From positions 23,064,001-23,128,000 of the forward strand of contig JANTQA010000023.1 of NCBI GenBank assembly GCA_027625915.1: a stretch of 64,000 bases of DNA, read 5' to 3'. Shown here in pieces: positions 35,101 to 47,590 of this stretch (the stretch's first letter is position 1; each line of letters begins with the position of its first letter). This DNA comes from Anaeramoeba flamelloides. Taxonomy: Eukaryota; Metamonada; Anaeramoebidae. Under the pieces are notes generated by a model that did not search any database, was not told the DNA's origin, and worked only from the letters and a program-made list of their open reading frames with translations. A program made the position numbers and the translations under genes.

Positions 35101-38100
35101 TTACAAAGAAAATTAATATCGATTTTTTTTTTTTTTTTTTTTTTGGGGGGGGGATTTGAAGATGGTCTTGATTTAAGTGAAGATATAAAAGTCTTTTTTC
35201 TTTGGAAAAAAATTATAACTGTATCAAATATATTAAATTTAAAATCAAATCTCATATTATATATACACCGATATTTTTTTTCCCCAAATATTGAACAATA
35301 AAGAATTTAAATAGATTAAAAATGAATCATGAATAAAAAAAAAAAATGGAATTTTTGTTATTTTGTATACTATAAAAGTATTAACTTTTTGAAATCAAAA
35401 TTTTAACTTTATAAAAATCAGATACAATTTAATGATCTAAATTATTTTTAATAGCGTTTCAAAAACGAATCAACTATTTATAATTATCAGATTATTATCT
35501 TTTATCCAAACTATATTATTGAAACTAAACATATTTATTAAATTTTGAGAAAAACATTAATTAAAGTTTAATTTCAAAATTCTTATTTAAAATTGAAAAA
35601 AAAATGTAAAATAAAGTCTATGCTTATTATTATCCCCATCATCTTTATTTACACTCATTTCAAAAATAAGGTCACCAAAAATTTTATTATCATCCACTAA
35701 TGATAATATAAATGACGAATTCTTTTTATTAATAATATCAAGATATATTTTTAATTTTTTTATTATTGTTTTAGAAAATTTTGATTCACAAATTTTTCGA
35801 TTCTTTTCATATACCCGATGTCATTACGTTTTCCAGGATTAAAGAATTGATCAAAATCTCTCAAAAATCAACTCAATTCTTTTAAATTCTGGAAAACCAT
35901 TCTCATCTTTTCTGTTTATTGGGAAAATCAATAAATTTTTCTAATAGTAAAGAAAATCTCTGAAAAATTGAGTTAGGTTTTTTTTAATTTTTATTTTGGT
36001 TAGAAAATCAAAAGATTTTCAGAATAAAACAAGATTTAAAAAAAATCTATTCACTCTACGGCACTTGACGGTACTTGATGGACACTTTTCATTAGTTTTT
36101 TTTTAATTTTGAGAAATAAAAAAGAAAATCCAGAAATTTTCTTTTTTATTTCTCAAAATTAAAAAAAAACTAGACAATCTACAACACGACTGTTTGAAAG
36201 AATTGAGTAAAAACTTTGCTTTTTCTCTATTTTTTTGAATTCTGGAAACCCAGAAATTTTCTTGAGTTTTCTGTTTATTTGGAAAATCATTAGATCCTCG
36301 GTAATACTTTTTTGTTTATAGATTTGTTGTTTGAGATACTTTGGATCTTTTTTTTTTCTTAAAGTATTTTTTAAAATAGAAAATCCTATGCAATTTTCTT
36401 GTTTTAAATTTTTTAGATATTGTTAAACTTTCCAACCAGTAGAATTTTCCAATTTGGTTATTCAAAACCCCTTAATTCTAAATCTAATAAATTTATCTCC
36501 TCAGTCTATCAATTAATAAAAATTTGAAAAAAATTTTGTCCTAAGATTCAAAATTAATTGATTATTTTACCAATTCTTTCAAGGAAAAATTCTATTTTTT
36601 ATTTGAATTAAACCGTAAGTTATTTTATTTTTATGTAAACTCTTTTTCAGTCAAAGGGGCCCAGTTTTATTGAAGAAATAGAACATATTATATGAATTTA
36701 ATTCATTATTCTTCTCAAAATAAATTTTCAATTTTTAAATCTGATCATTTTTTCTCATTTTGTTATTTTTTTTTTTCTTCTTCTATTTTTGTTTTTTATT
36801 TTCTGTTTTTTTAAAAAAAGTTAAATTTGAAAAACAAAAAAAAATGTTTAAAACTCCAAATTAACATCAGAAAAGTTAGGTTTTGTATGTTTTTTTAATA
36901 TTCATATATTTATAATTAAAAAATCTTATTGTCAACAATTTTAATTTTCCCAAAGAAATTGAGAAATTTTGCACGAGACGTTCCAATGAAAGGGACCCAA
37001 AAATTTTTTTAACATTTTTTTTTTTGGAAATTTATGGTTTGTTCAGCTATTTCGTTTATAAATCTCAACTCAAATCCGAAGTTTATTATTTCTCTTATTT
37101 TTAAACAATCTTCTATCTGTTGGTTGATTCTTAAAAAAAAAGTGAATTTTTCATTTTTAGCTCTGGGACACTGAGTGAAATGGAGTTTAGTTCTATAAAA
37201 AAACGAGAAATATCCAATAAAGATTCTATTTGTGATACTTTGTCTTAGTGCTAGTTATCGGTGGTATCTGTTTTTCTTTTATCTATTTATTAATAATTTT
37301 TGTTATTATCTATTTATAAAAATAAGACACTAATCATATCTTAACAAATTTTTCTTGTGATTGAAGTTTAAAAATATTGAAATGTTGAATTCGATTAGAA
37401 TTTTTAATATAGATGAACATCTTTTAAATTCTCTATTTTTCATTTTTCTTGAATTAGTAATGATTTTTCTGGAATTAATTTTTTTTTTTGTTTTTAAGCA
37501 TTCTTTAATCTTATTTTGTGAATTTATATTAGATCTTTGAGCATAATTATATTTGTATTTGAAGGTTTAGTGTAATTATATTTATATTAAGCTAGCATTA
37601 AATATAATTTAATTAATTCGGGAAAGAACAAAGGTTAATGTTCAAGAAAAAACTTGAACAATGAAATAAATGAATTTTAAAAATGAGTAAATTTTTAAAA
37701 TCATGAGTGGAAAAAAATTGGGTAAAACAATAAAGAAAGAAGAAAAAAAGAAAATTAAGGAGTGTAGAAATAAAAATGTTTTACTCTGGCGACAATAACA
37801 ACCTGCTGAATAATATAATTGACTTTAGTTTGAATTAATTCTAAAAGAGCTTTGACGCAAATTTCTGTTGCAGGGGGCAATTTCAATGCACATCTTCCAA
37901 TAGCACGAATTGATTTTTTAACAAATTCTAAATCAACTTCTTCTGCATACAATTTCAATTCTTTTAATACAGCTCTCACATTTCTTTTTCGAACAAGCAT
38001 TACAATAATTTCAATTTTTTCCATTTTGACATAAATGGGATCCTTATATTTACAAAAAAAGTTTCTAATTTCATCTGGGAGCATTAAAGGGAACCTTTGA

Positions 38101-38688
38101 ACTATTAAATTGATATTTCTTAATGCCACGTATTGTATTTCAGGATTCGGAGAAGCCAAAAGAGTAACTAACGAGGAAGCTAATTTTAAAGAATACTTTT
38201 TTAAGAGTTCTCGGTTTGTGACACTATGCATCATATTTAAAACAACTCTAACTGCAGAAAGGACAACAGATGAATTCGGGTGAGATAACCTTAAGAGTAC
38301 TCGATCAATTATAGACTCGGCTTCTTCTTCATCTTTTGGTGCATAAGTTGAAATTGAATCTAAAATATAAATTTGTCCCCATGTCGTGGCTTCATTTAAT
38401 GCATTCAAGATTTTCGTCGAATCGTCTCTTGTAATCACAAAAATGGGTTGCTTGACAATTCTATTGATTTGTTGTAATACAATAAGCACATTGGAAACAA
38501 CCATTGGGTTTGAATCACCGATCAATTTTTTTAATATTTTAATAAATCCTTGTGTTTTTACTAATTCTGGATTTTGATCAAATAATTTAATTACACAGAC
38601 CACTGCTGTTTTTCTCACATACGCTTCTTCATCCTAGTTGTTGTTTTTGTTATTGTAGTAGTAGTTGTTGTTGTAGTAGTAGTAGTAG

Positions 38689-38726
<38 letters not shown>

Positions 38727-41700
38727 ATTATTGTTGTTGTTATTATAGTATAACCATAATTAATATTTGGATTTTAAAATTAAAATAAATTAATAAAGAA
38801 AAAATAAAATGTTATAGTTCTAAATTTATGTATGATTAAGTTAGGTTATTGTATAATAAGAACAAAAACTATTAATAATCAATACTATGAATCAAAATCA
38901 TTAATAATATTATAATTTTGGTTCATTTAATATTTATTATAAATAATCCTTCGAATAATTTATCTGAAAAAGTATATTATTTTGTCATATATTTCTTAAC
39001 GAAACACAAAGTTTTTCCAATTTTTTTTTTTAATACAAAAATTTTTATAACTCAATATCCTGGTGATATTAAAGAGTAAAAATGGTTTGTATGATTCTAT
39101 TCGTATTTTTTTTTGGGTATTGAATTTGATTCTCTAATTATAAACGAAAGTTTGTAAAAATAATTGATCATCTTTTTTCGAGTTACGATCAAGCAAAATT
39201 ATATTGTTTTTACAGACTACAAATCCTTCAAAAATGGTAGTCATTTTAAAAAAGTGTGACCAATAATTTTTTTTTTAATAAAGTCCCAAAAAATGTCTCT
39301 ATTGAAGTTTGCCAACTGTTTTAAAGATACTTTTGTAAACAAGTTTGTCACAGTTTTGTCGCTCTTTTTAAAAAGTACTCTACTTTTTTTTTAAATAATT
39401 TTTTTTGTCTTATTAAAAATGATTAAAAAAATCTTCAAATCTTCCAATGATTATGTATTTATACCAAGAAAAACGAAATTTTCATGTGGTTTTATTCTAA
39501 ATACTGATAAATTCAAATAAATTTGGTAAAATTTTTACTTCAATTTCCCATTTTGTAATCTCATATCAAGAACCTAACTTTCAAAACAACTCAAGAGAAA
39601 GAACTTTTTGAATCCCAACCAATTTTACAAAGTTTTTTAACATTGGAAATAATAAAATACTTTCTCCAAAGCTTGTGTAAAACAATTTTTAAAAATGGAA
39701 AATGAAGTGAAAATTTTCAGATATTTATTGGAATTTATCAGTAATGAAAATCAAATAAACAATTATTTTTGAATTTCTCGTTATTTATTCAACAATGAAA
39801 TTGAAAATATAGATAACTTGTTTGAATATTCAAATAATTTAGATCGTGGAAACAGTAATTAACGAAAACACAATATTTTTAACACAGTTAAAACAGTTAA
39901 AAGAATCACAATAATACAATTTCATTCAAATTGGAAATAATTTTTAATTTTTGTAAAATATGAAAATCATTTTTTCTTCTTTTAGTGTTTTTTTTCATTT
40001 AATTTTTTGAATTAGCGAAACTTGTTTTATTTTTATCAATACCTTTTCCCAAAGGTTAATATTAGGTTAAAGTCAAGTTCTTCCAAATAGAAGAACTCAA
40101 ATAAAATCAGTTAAGAGTATCTAGCCATTTGATCGATCAATAATTAGTTGTAAATTAAAAAAATTAATCCAATACATTTTTTGTTAGCCCATCTCCAAAA
40201 TTTTTAACACATGAATGATTTATTAGTATTGATAGTTATTTATTTTTTGTTTTGTGAGTATTGTAATTTATAAACAATTGTTAACATTACAATTAGTGGA
40301 TGGTTTTAATTTGGTATTTCTTCTTGAATTGGTTAAATAAGATTTTTTTTTTTCAAATTTTGAATTTTGGTGGGTTAAAAATTTTGAATTGGAGTTTAGT
40401 TGTCTGTAAAATATTTCAAAATGAAGTAACTATCATTTTCGAATTAACTAAGCAGAAAAAAAAGGTTTCAAAGAGAAAAAATTTTTCAAATGGAAAATAA
40501 TTGTCAAATCGATTTTAATCGATTCTTTTAAGTTGAAAAAAGCGATCATTTTCAAATATTATTTTAATTTCTTTTTTCTGTTCTTCATTTTAAAACAAAA
40601 AACCAAGTCCAAAAATTAGATTGATTATTTGGATTAAAATAGAAAAATCAAAACAACAAATTAAACCAAAATTTAATCAAATTTAATTTTTAAAATTTGA
40701 GATTTCATTTTAAAGCTTGTGGAAAACCGAATTTTTTGGGAATTTTTGTTACTCTGATTTTTCCTATTCATGTGATATTGACTTTAAGATTTTAACAATT
40801 GGTATTAATCTAGTTTAAGTAATTTTAGTTTTATATATTATTAATTGATCAGCGAACAATAAGTCAAAAAATAATTCAAAAATTTTCCTTTTCTCAACCA
40901 TTTTTCAATTAAAATCTATTTTACCATTTTTTTACTGAATGATAAAAAAGGAAAATTTTTATTTGAATTTCCCAAATATTTCAAATCCATTTTAAAAAAA
41001 GTGAGTAAAATAAGTTTTTCAAAGTATTTGGTTCACTCTTTTAAGCGGTTTTAGTGGCATTCTTTCAAGTATATGTCTCACTTTTTGAAAGTTACTCTTG
41101 TAATTATTACTGATAAATTCTAATAAATTTCAAAAAATTTTTAGTTCAATTTCCATTTTTATAAATATTCGAACTGTTACTTATCAAACAGTCCTGGATA
41201 AAGAATATTTTGAAGAACAACTAATTTTACAGAGTTTCTTATCACTTGACTCCATAAAATTCTTTATTCAACTCTTGAACATAATAATTTCAAAAAGGAA
41301 AATCAAGTAAAAATTTCCAAACATAAATTGCAATTTATTAGTAGTTAAAAAATCTGAAAAGATCTTGAAAAAAGCAATTGAAAATGAAAATTGTAGAGAG
41401 TTAACAAAGCCCTTTCTTATTGAACTATGAGCAAAAATTCAAATTTAATAAACTGAATTTAACATACAGAAGAAAGAAAATATTTAAAATTATCAAAATA
41501 TCTGTTTTTTCTCTTCTTTTCTAATTCTTTTTGGGATCTGCTGGAGGTTTGAATAAAATTTTGTGCTGATGAAAAAACATTAAACCATTAATTTATGATG
41601 AAACTAAGGAATTAAAATCAATGTTTGTAAAAATTGAGTTTTGGGTTCATAATTTACAAAAAAGGGAAGGTAACAACAAAAGAAAAAAAAAAAGAAAAAG

Positions 41701-42399
41701 GAATAAATTGGAAAGATCAAATATTTACATTTAAGCATTTTCGAAGTGGCTGACAAAGATACTCAGTTACACCTTCAACTTTAATGCATCCCATGGTACG
41801 TAATGCAAGAGCTCTTACTAGAGGGTTCTCATCTTGTGTGTCCTAAAGAAAAAGTTTTTTTTTTTTTTTTTTTTTTTGTTTTTTTTGTTTTTTTTGTTTT
41901 TGTAAATACAGACAAAGATTTTTAATGTTGAACAAATTGAGGGAAAAAAAAGCACAATGAAAAAGGCGATGATTCAAGTTAAAATGATAATTGTGCCCCA
42001 AAATAAACAGTTAACAAAAATGGTTCTAGTTAGTTATTGGCATTGCAAAAAAATGAAATAAAAAATATAAAAAAACAACAAAAAAGAAAAAAAATATTAT
42101 CAAAAGAGATCTCTTTTTGGAAAAAAATTTACTTTCACTAAGGTATTAACGACAAGAATGGACAAATTTGGTTTTTGTTTTGCATATTTTACCAAGTATA
42201 AATAGACAAGTTTCTTGATTTCAAAATCTTTTGTTTCGAGGCAATTTAAAACGTCTGTAAATAGTGATGATACATCCTTCCCAATTGTCATATAAGCAAT
42301 AACTTCTTTAACCGCTTCTTTTTTTTTGCTAACACCATTCTCTTGTAACTTTTGTTGTAATTCTTTTAATTCGCCTTTAACAATCCCTTTTTGAAACAT
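32158..42399 (-). CDS. Beta-adaptin (AP-1/AP-2 large beta chain), four exons
   Basis: Exons 42399-42133, 41842-41729, 38633-37785 and 33792-32158 give 954 residues (AP beta chains are about 940). All introns are phase 0, GT-AG, of 290, 3095 and 3992 bases. Joins restore family blocks: [47 protein letters not shown] and [20 protein letters not shown]. The armadillo-like trunk is about residues 1-560 ([28 protein letters not shown] blocks, [21 protein letters not shown]). A charged, Lys/Asn-rich hinge follows with NLIDLTNLG, near a clathrin box but lacking the final acidic residue. The C-terminus is the ear. The protein links cargo-bearing membrane to clathrin at the trans-Golgi or plasma membrane; AP-1 versus AP-2 cannot be told here. 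The start is the ATG opening [14 protein letters not shown]; upstream frame lacks another ATG. Confidence 0.95.
35587..35817 (-). pseudogene. Coding-like open segment in the third adaptin intron
   Basis: An open frame of about 75 codons ends at 35587. It has soluble, helix-like composition ([37 protein letters not shown]) and no ATG at its head, running into hairpin-repeat sequence at 35820. It shows no resemblance to adaptin. It may be a gene fragment carried by the repeat or an unannotated exon of another gene. I do not recognise it. Confidence 0.3.
35830..36310. repeat. Hairpin-rich repeat block in the third adaptin intron
   Basis: It contains the best foldback of the family: 36089-36177, TTTTTTTTTAATTTTGAGAA through AAATAAAAAAGAAAATC, then an almost exact complement after a short loop. 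Flanking GGTACTTGATGG and TTCTGGAAACCCAGAAA sequences recur in the other blocks. Confidence 0.65.
36629..36662. mobile_element. Single end of a family D element
   Basis: TAAACTCTTTTTCAGTCAAA followed by GGGGCCCAG matches both ends of the 3934-4637 element. No matching second end was found nearby, so this is a fragment. Confidence 0.5.
38637..38750. repeat. TTG/TAG trinucleotide microsatellite beside a splice acceptor
   Basis: Runs of TTG and TAG on the plus strand (CAA and CTA on the gene's strand) abut the acceptor of adaptin exon 3. The AG at 38635-38634 is the last of several CTA-derived TAGs, so the tract replaces the usual pyrimidine tract. Confidence 0.8.
39504..39741. mobile_element. 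Family C2 MITE, 238 bp, in the second adaptin intron
   Basis: The left end CTGATAAATTCAAATAAATT pairs with the right end, whose complement reads CTGATAAATTCCAATAAATA. Both are followed inwards by TTTTACTTCA(A/T)TTTCC-like arms and flanked by TA. Related to family C by the inner arm, but with different outermost bases. Confidence 0.75.
39861..40396. mobile_element. Family B TIR element, 536 bp, in the second adaptin intron
   Basis: It starts AACGAAAACACAATATTTTT and ends TTTTGAATTGGAGTT before TA, with full-length similarity to 3374-3903. The left flanking TA has changed to TT. The plus-strand frame at 40300-40500 is element sequence. Confidence 0.78.
41110..41341. mobile_element. Family C2 MITE, 232 bp, in the second adaptin intron
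   Basis: CTGATAAATTCTAATAAATT at the left and its imperfect complement at the right, TA at 41108-41109 and 41342-41343. Inner arms as in 39504-39741. Confidence 0.72.
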
Positions 42400-42579
42400 T
42401 TTGAATATGTTTGAAAAATAAGTAAAAAATGAATTGAGAAGGTCGTTTTTAATCGAAATTTTTGTTCTTTCAATTATCACTTTTCGAAAACCTTTTTTGT
42501 TATTGGTAATAATAATTATCTTGGTTCTTCGATTTATGATTTTTGCTTCTATTACTTTTCAAACAGAAAAGAATTAATA

Positions 42580-42754
42580 GCTGGTATTTGTATTACAAAT
42601 GGGAAAGTTTTTCACTTCATTTTCCTTTTCCTTTACAAATAGAGATCGATGTTCAAAACTACAAACCTACTTCTTTGAGAACTCAATTTAATAATGAAAA
42701 ATCTGGAAGTGTAAACCAAGTGAAAAAATTTCCCATTTGTAATTCAAATACCAT
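42580..42754. mobile_element. Family C MITE, about 175 bp, upstream of beta-adaptin
   Basis: The left arm CTGGTATTTGTATTACAAAT then GGGAAAGTTTTTCACTTC pairs with the right arm GTGAAAAAATTTCCCATTTG then TAATTCAAATACCA. It lies about 180 bases before the adaptin ATG, so it may be in the promoter. The frame at 42543-42767 is MITE sequence. Confidence 0.75.
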
Positions 42755-42769
42755 CAATGTTTTTTAAAC

Positions 42770-44279
42770 AAAAATTAGGAAATCATTTGTTATTTAGAAG
42801 TAGAACATGATATTTCTGGATTTTACAATACACCAAAGAAATTAATAAGATGTTTTTTTATTAAGGTATCAGTAAAATAAAAAAATCTTTTCATAAGTTT
42901 AATAACAAATTAGAAATAATTTCCAATATCTTGAAATTGAAAAATAAATTATAAATCTGATAACTACAAAACATGGCTTGCTGTTAATTCTATTTTCAGA
43001 AATGAATTATGTTTTTTTAAAGTTTGATCCATTTTACCCTTTTTGAAAAGATCCCAAATTTAATATTTATACAAATAATCCAAAAAAAATTATTTTCGTG
43101 ATCAAGATAGAAATCTTATTGTCTATGAAGAAAGCGTACAAAAAATAAACTTTATAAATATGTCCACCAATTTATAAAATATCTCCATCTATAAAAATCT
43201 TCTTAATTTCAAAAAAGTTACAATATTTAGAAACTTTGAAAAGAATATTAATTTGGTGATTCAAATCTTAAATTTCCAATCAATTTTTTCTTTTATGTTA
43301 AATAAAAATATATGAGAAAAATAACTATAAAAGTTAAAATTCTCCCAAAATAATTTTTTTTAAACCTGGAAAATTCAAATTATAACTCTAAGAAATAAAC
43401 ATTAATTAAATTATTTTTAATCAATAATTAATAACCCAATCGTTATTAATTCTGTGAGTTGGTAATAAACCAAAGATTTAAATTATCAATAGTATTTACT
43501 TTTATTCCTCAACTTTTTAAATATTTTCCAATATACAGAATTAATTGTAAATAATAATTGTAATAATAAAATAACGAATATAAGGAAAGACCTTGTTTCA
43601 ATGATAGAAATTTATTATTTATATACTTGAATAATTGAAAAAAAGTATAACTTAAATTTCAAGAAATTTACTAAATATTTATAAATAAAATATACAAGAT
43701 CAATTTTTATTGGATTATCGAGAATTCAAATATTTGATTTATTATTCTTGTATTTTTATTTAGATCAAAATTTCGAATTTTTTTGAACCAAACGAACTCT
43801 AAGAAATTACTCAAACTGGGAATTCCTGTTAACAAAAAAGGTTTGACAAATTATTTTTTTTGTTGTTTTGATCCAAAAATCCAAAAAAAAATCAGATCAA
43901 GACTTTTTGACTGGGAAATTTCTATTGGGAAAAATGAATTCTTTTAAAAATGATATCTAATTATTTTGATATTAACTAATCTGTTTTGTTTTTCAATTTT
44001 AATTGAATCTTTGTGAGAATAAGTGCTCTGTTGAAATTGAGAAAAAAAATAAATAAGAGTTGCTAATCACTTAACAAAAAGAAAATATAGAAAATTAAAA
44101 AGTGGATTAAAATAAAAAAAAAAAAAAAAAAACATCATCTTTAATATCAATTTATATTAATATTAATTCAAAGAAAAAATATTTTAAAAGATTCGTTAAA
44201 TTTCTTTGTTTTCGATAATGAAACAAATAAATAAATAAAAAATATAGTTTAAAAGAATATATTAATTAAAATCAGAATC
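42770..44279. other. Intergenic stretch, nothing recognised
   Basis: 1.5 kb of AT-rich DNA between the adaptin promoter side and the 3' end of the receptor gene. No supported feature. Confidence 0.4.
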
Positions 44280-47200
44280 TTAATCTGAATCAGATTCCGA
44301 ATTTGATGTTTCGGAACTAGTTTCATTTTTGCCCTTGTTTTCTGAAGAAAAGTTTGATTCATTTTGGTTATGATCTTCTTCATCATCTCCATTGTTGATT
44401 TCCTTTTCATTTTTTGTTTCTATTTCAGATTCTTTATTACTATCATTATCTGATTGATTTTCAGTTTGATCATCATCCCCCCTGTCCTCAACCAAATCAT
44501 CTAATTGGATGTTCCTTTCTCCTCCAATTTCAATATTTATTTGGTCTAAATCAATTATCATATCAGTATATTGTTTGGATAATAAAAAATTGGGATAACT
44601 ACCAGAATACATTAAAAAAAGAATTTTTTTTTTTGCTTCTTCAAAACATGATGAGTTTGTTGGGTCTTTTTCGACTAATTCGGTTGTTTTATTTCTGATT
44701 GAATGGGATAAATTTACTTCAAGTCTAGCATTAACTTGTACAAAATTTTTAATTATTTGTTGGCAATATTTTTTTTTTTTTGATTTTTTTTTTGGATTGA
44801 TTTTTTTCAAAACTTGTGACTGCTTGGTAAAACAATAGATTTTCAATTGAATAATCCAATTGTAAAAATTTAAAAAAATATTTGGATTTTTTTTTATCTG
44901 TTAAAATGTGTTTAAATTTTTCAATTGTATCCCCACTCTCTTCATTTTTGTTTAATTCTTTGTTTGAATTATATGATTTTCTCGATAACCATAGAGGATA
45001 TCCTAAAACTACCAAGTATTGCCAAGTAACCAATGCTCCGAAGGTAAATTCCCATAATGTTTTCTTATTGTTCAGAGTGTTTCTGGATGCCATTATCGCT
45101 ATTGACAAAATGCATGCTGAAAAGATCATATATAATTGATTGCGGATTTTGAAGTTGTCTTTGATTTTCCAGATTTTAAATAAATAATATGAAAATAAAA
45201 CAATGTGAATCAAAGAAACTGGGATTATTAAGGGGAGAAAATACGTCCCGAATGTACAATCGCCATTTGGTTTTCTTTCGGTTTTATCCTCTATATGGAC
45301 AAGTGATATAATTATAAGCATGAAGATAAAATGGAAAAGGATTGCAAAAAACATATATTTGCCAGAGATTTGGATCCTTTTTTGGTAAAATTTCTTTTCA
45401 ACTTTTTGAAATTTTTTATCAATTTCGTCTCCATCATCTTCTTCAATGATCCCTTCCCAGAAGTTTGATTCACCCACAGAGTTTAAAATACTGCTTTCAT
45501 TGCCTTCGAGGGATTTTGCAATTGTTTTTCTTTCTCTGCTAGTGCTGGTGGTACTATCAGTGTTCACATTTTTGATAAATCTTTTGATGGATTTTAATTT
45601 TTCTCTATTAATTTTTTATTTATGATAATTGTTTTTTTATTTTAATTTTTTGTTGTTTTTGAATAATTTTGTTTTTTTTTTTTTTTGTTTTTTGTTATGT
45701 TTAGTTTTAATAGATTAATTATCCGGGTTATTAAAAATTTTGTAACTGAATAAATATTTGATTTCTTTGATTTAACAAAAGAAATAAGAAAAATAATTTT
45801 TTTTTATAAATATTCTAATTCACAATTATTAATATTTAGTATATGTGATAAAATATTATCAAAAAAAGTTAGTCAAATTAAAAAAAAATATCAATAAAAA
45901 AATTATTTTTTTTTTAATTTTATTGAATGTAAAAGAGGTAATATCAAAAAATAGAACTCCCTTGTTGACAGAACCACAAAATTTTATTTAGTAATTTTTA
46001 CATCTAGTCTCTTTTTCAAAAATTGTGACTCACCTGAAATAATAAATTGAAAAAAAAAATTTATCCTTTAGTATTCAAGAACAATTAAGGACTACGTTTG
46101 GTATTGAAATTTGATGCCCCGTGTGATAAAAGATGATTCTGTCGGTTAGTAACTCTGGCAATTATTTATTCAATGAGATGTAAGTAGAAAAAAAAGACAT
46201 TTTTTAACTCGAGTTGTCTCTCAGCGTATCTCAAAATAACAAAGAAGGTTGCGAAAAAACAGCTTTTGGAGAAAATAACTTTTTAGGTTTAAGTGGCAAA
46301 CCTGGAGACGATGATTAGATGCTTCTTTGATTTATTTGTGATCTGTGAGAGAAGATGAGAAGGTTTGCTACTTTCACCTAAAAGTTCAAAATGGAGAAAA
46401 TTGGAAAATTTTGATGAATTATTGTTGAAAGGTTCTTTTTTATTTCCAAACAAAGAACAAATTGGTTAATAGGTACGATAATGTGTTTGGTATTATATCA
46501 AATCCACTAAAATCCTCATTTCCAAAAATCGAAAAGATCATTTTTTCTCAGCTGACACAATATTTTTTTTTTAAATAAAAAAAACTGACTAATTTTTGCA
46601 AATTTAATTTTCAAAAGATCCTTGAATGAAAAGAACCACCAAATCTTTCCCACAACACACCACGCCAATTTTCCTCGATACACCAATTGGGATTTGAGAG
46701 AAACGATCCAAACGAAGAAAACTTTGACAAAGAAATATAAAAAAAAACAATATTTTGCGTTTAACATGGATCATGTTGTTCCAAAAACAATTCGAGGAGA
46801 CAATTTCCTTTTATTCATGGTGGGAGATTTATTCAAGGAAAAACAACAAGAACCAAACAAAAAACAAGAGAAACACTCAACCCCTTTTTTATGGATTAGT
46901 CTAGTTTACGAATTACTAGAACAAAACAAGGAACCCAACATTCAAAAATCTTAGAGAATTGTGATCTTCGAAAGTTAGAGTTGTTTTTTTGTTTGTTTGG
47001 ACTGATCTTCGTTTTTTATAATGATAAAAAATCGTGATTATTTTTCTTTTTCATTTTTACCATCCTTAACAAGGGTGTTCGAGTTTACGTATCTCAAAAT
47101 TTCTTTTTCATTTTTCATAAAAAAAATGACATAAAATGATTTTTTGATCCAAATTGGAAAATATTTCCAAGATCATTACTCTGTGTTTTAAATGAGATTG

Positions 47201-47534
47201 GGTCAAAAGGTGTTGAGACAAATTGATCAATTGCAAACGTAGTTCTTAATAACTCAATATGATTTGTAATTCACTTTTAAGTCATTCTAAATCTATAAAA
47301 GCCTGATATATTAAAAATTAAAAAAAATAAAACCAAAAACTAAAAAAAGGTGAGTCACAATTTTTGAAATGAGCATTACAGATTTTTTATTACTGAACTT
47401 TCACTGAAAAAAAGTTTAACAACAATATTTTTTATGAATAATTAAATCCATTTTCAAAGACATTACATAGTCTCAATTTTCTTAGTGATTATTTGTCTTT
47501 TCGAAGATCTCTTTTTTTTTTCCACATGATCTTT

Positions 47535-47590
<56 letters not shown>

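Noticed and set aside
35123-35152. T run followed by G9 as a telomere or quadruplex element
   Set aside because: A single homopolymer junction, not a repeated telomeric unit.
42543-42767. 74-codon plus-strand frame before the adaptin gene
   Set aside because: It lies almost wholly within a family C MITE.
47538-47588. Poly-A tract as the tail of a retroposed gene
   Set aside because: No spliced gene copy or target duplication is visible next to it.
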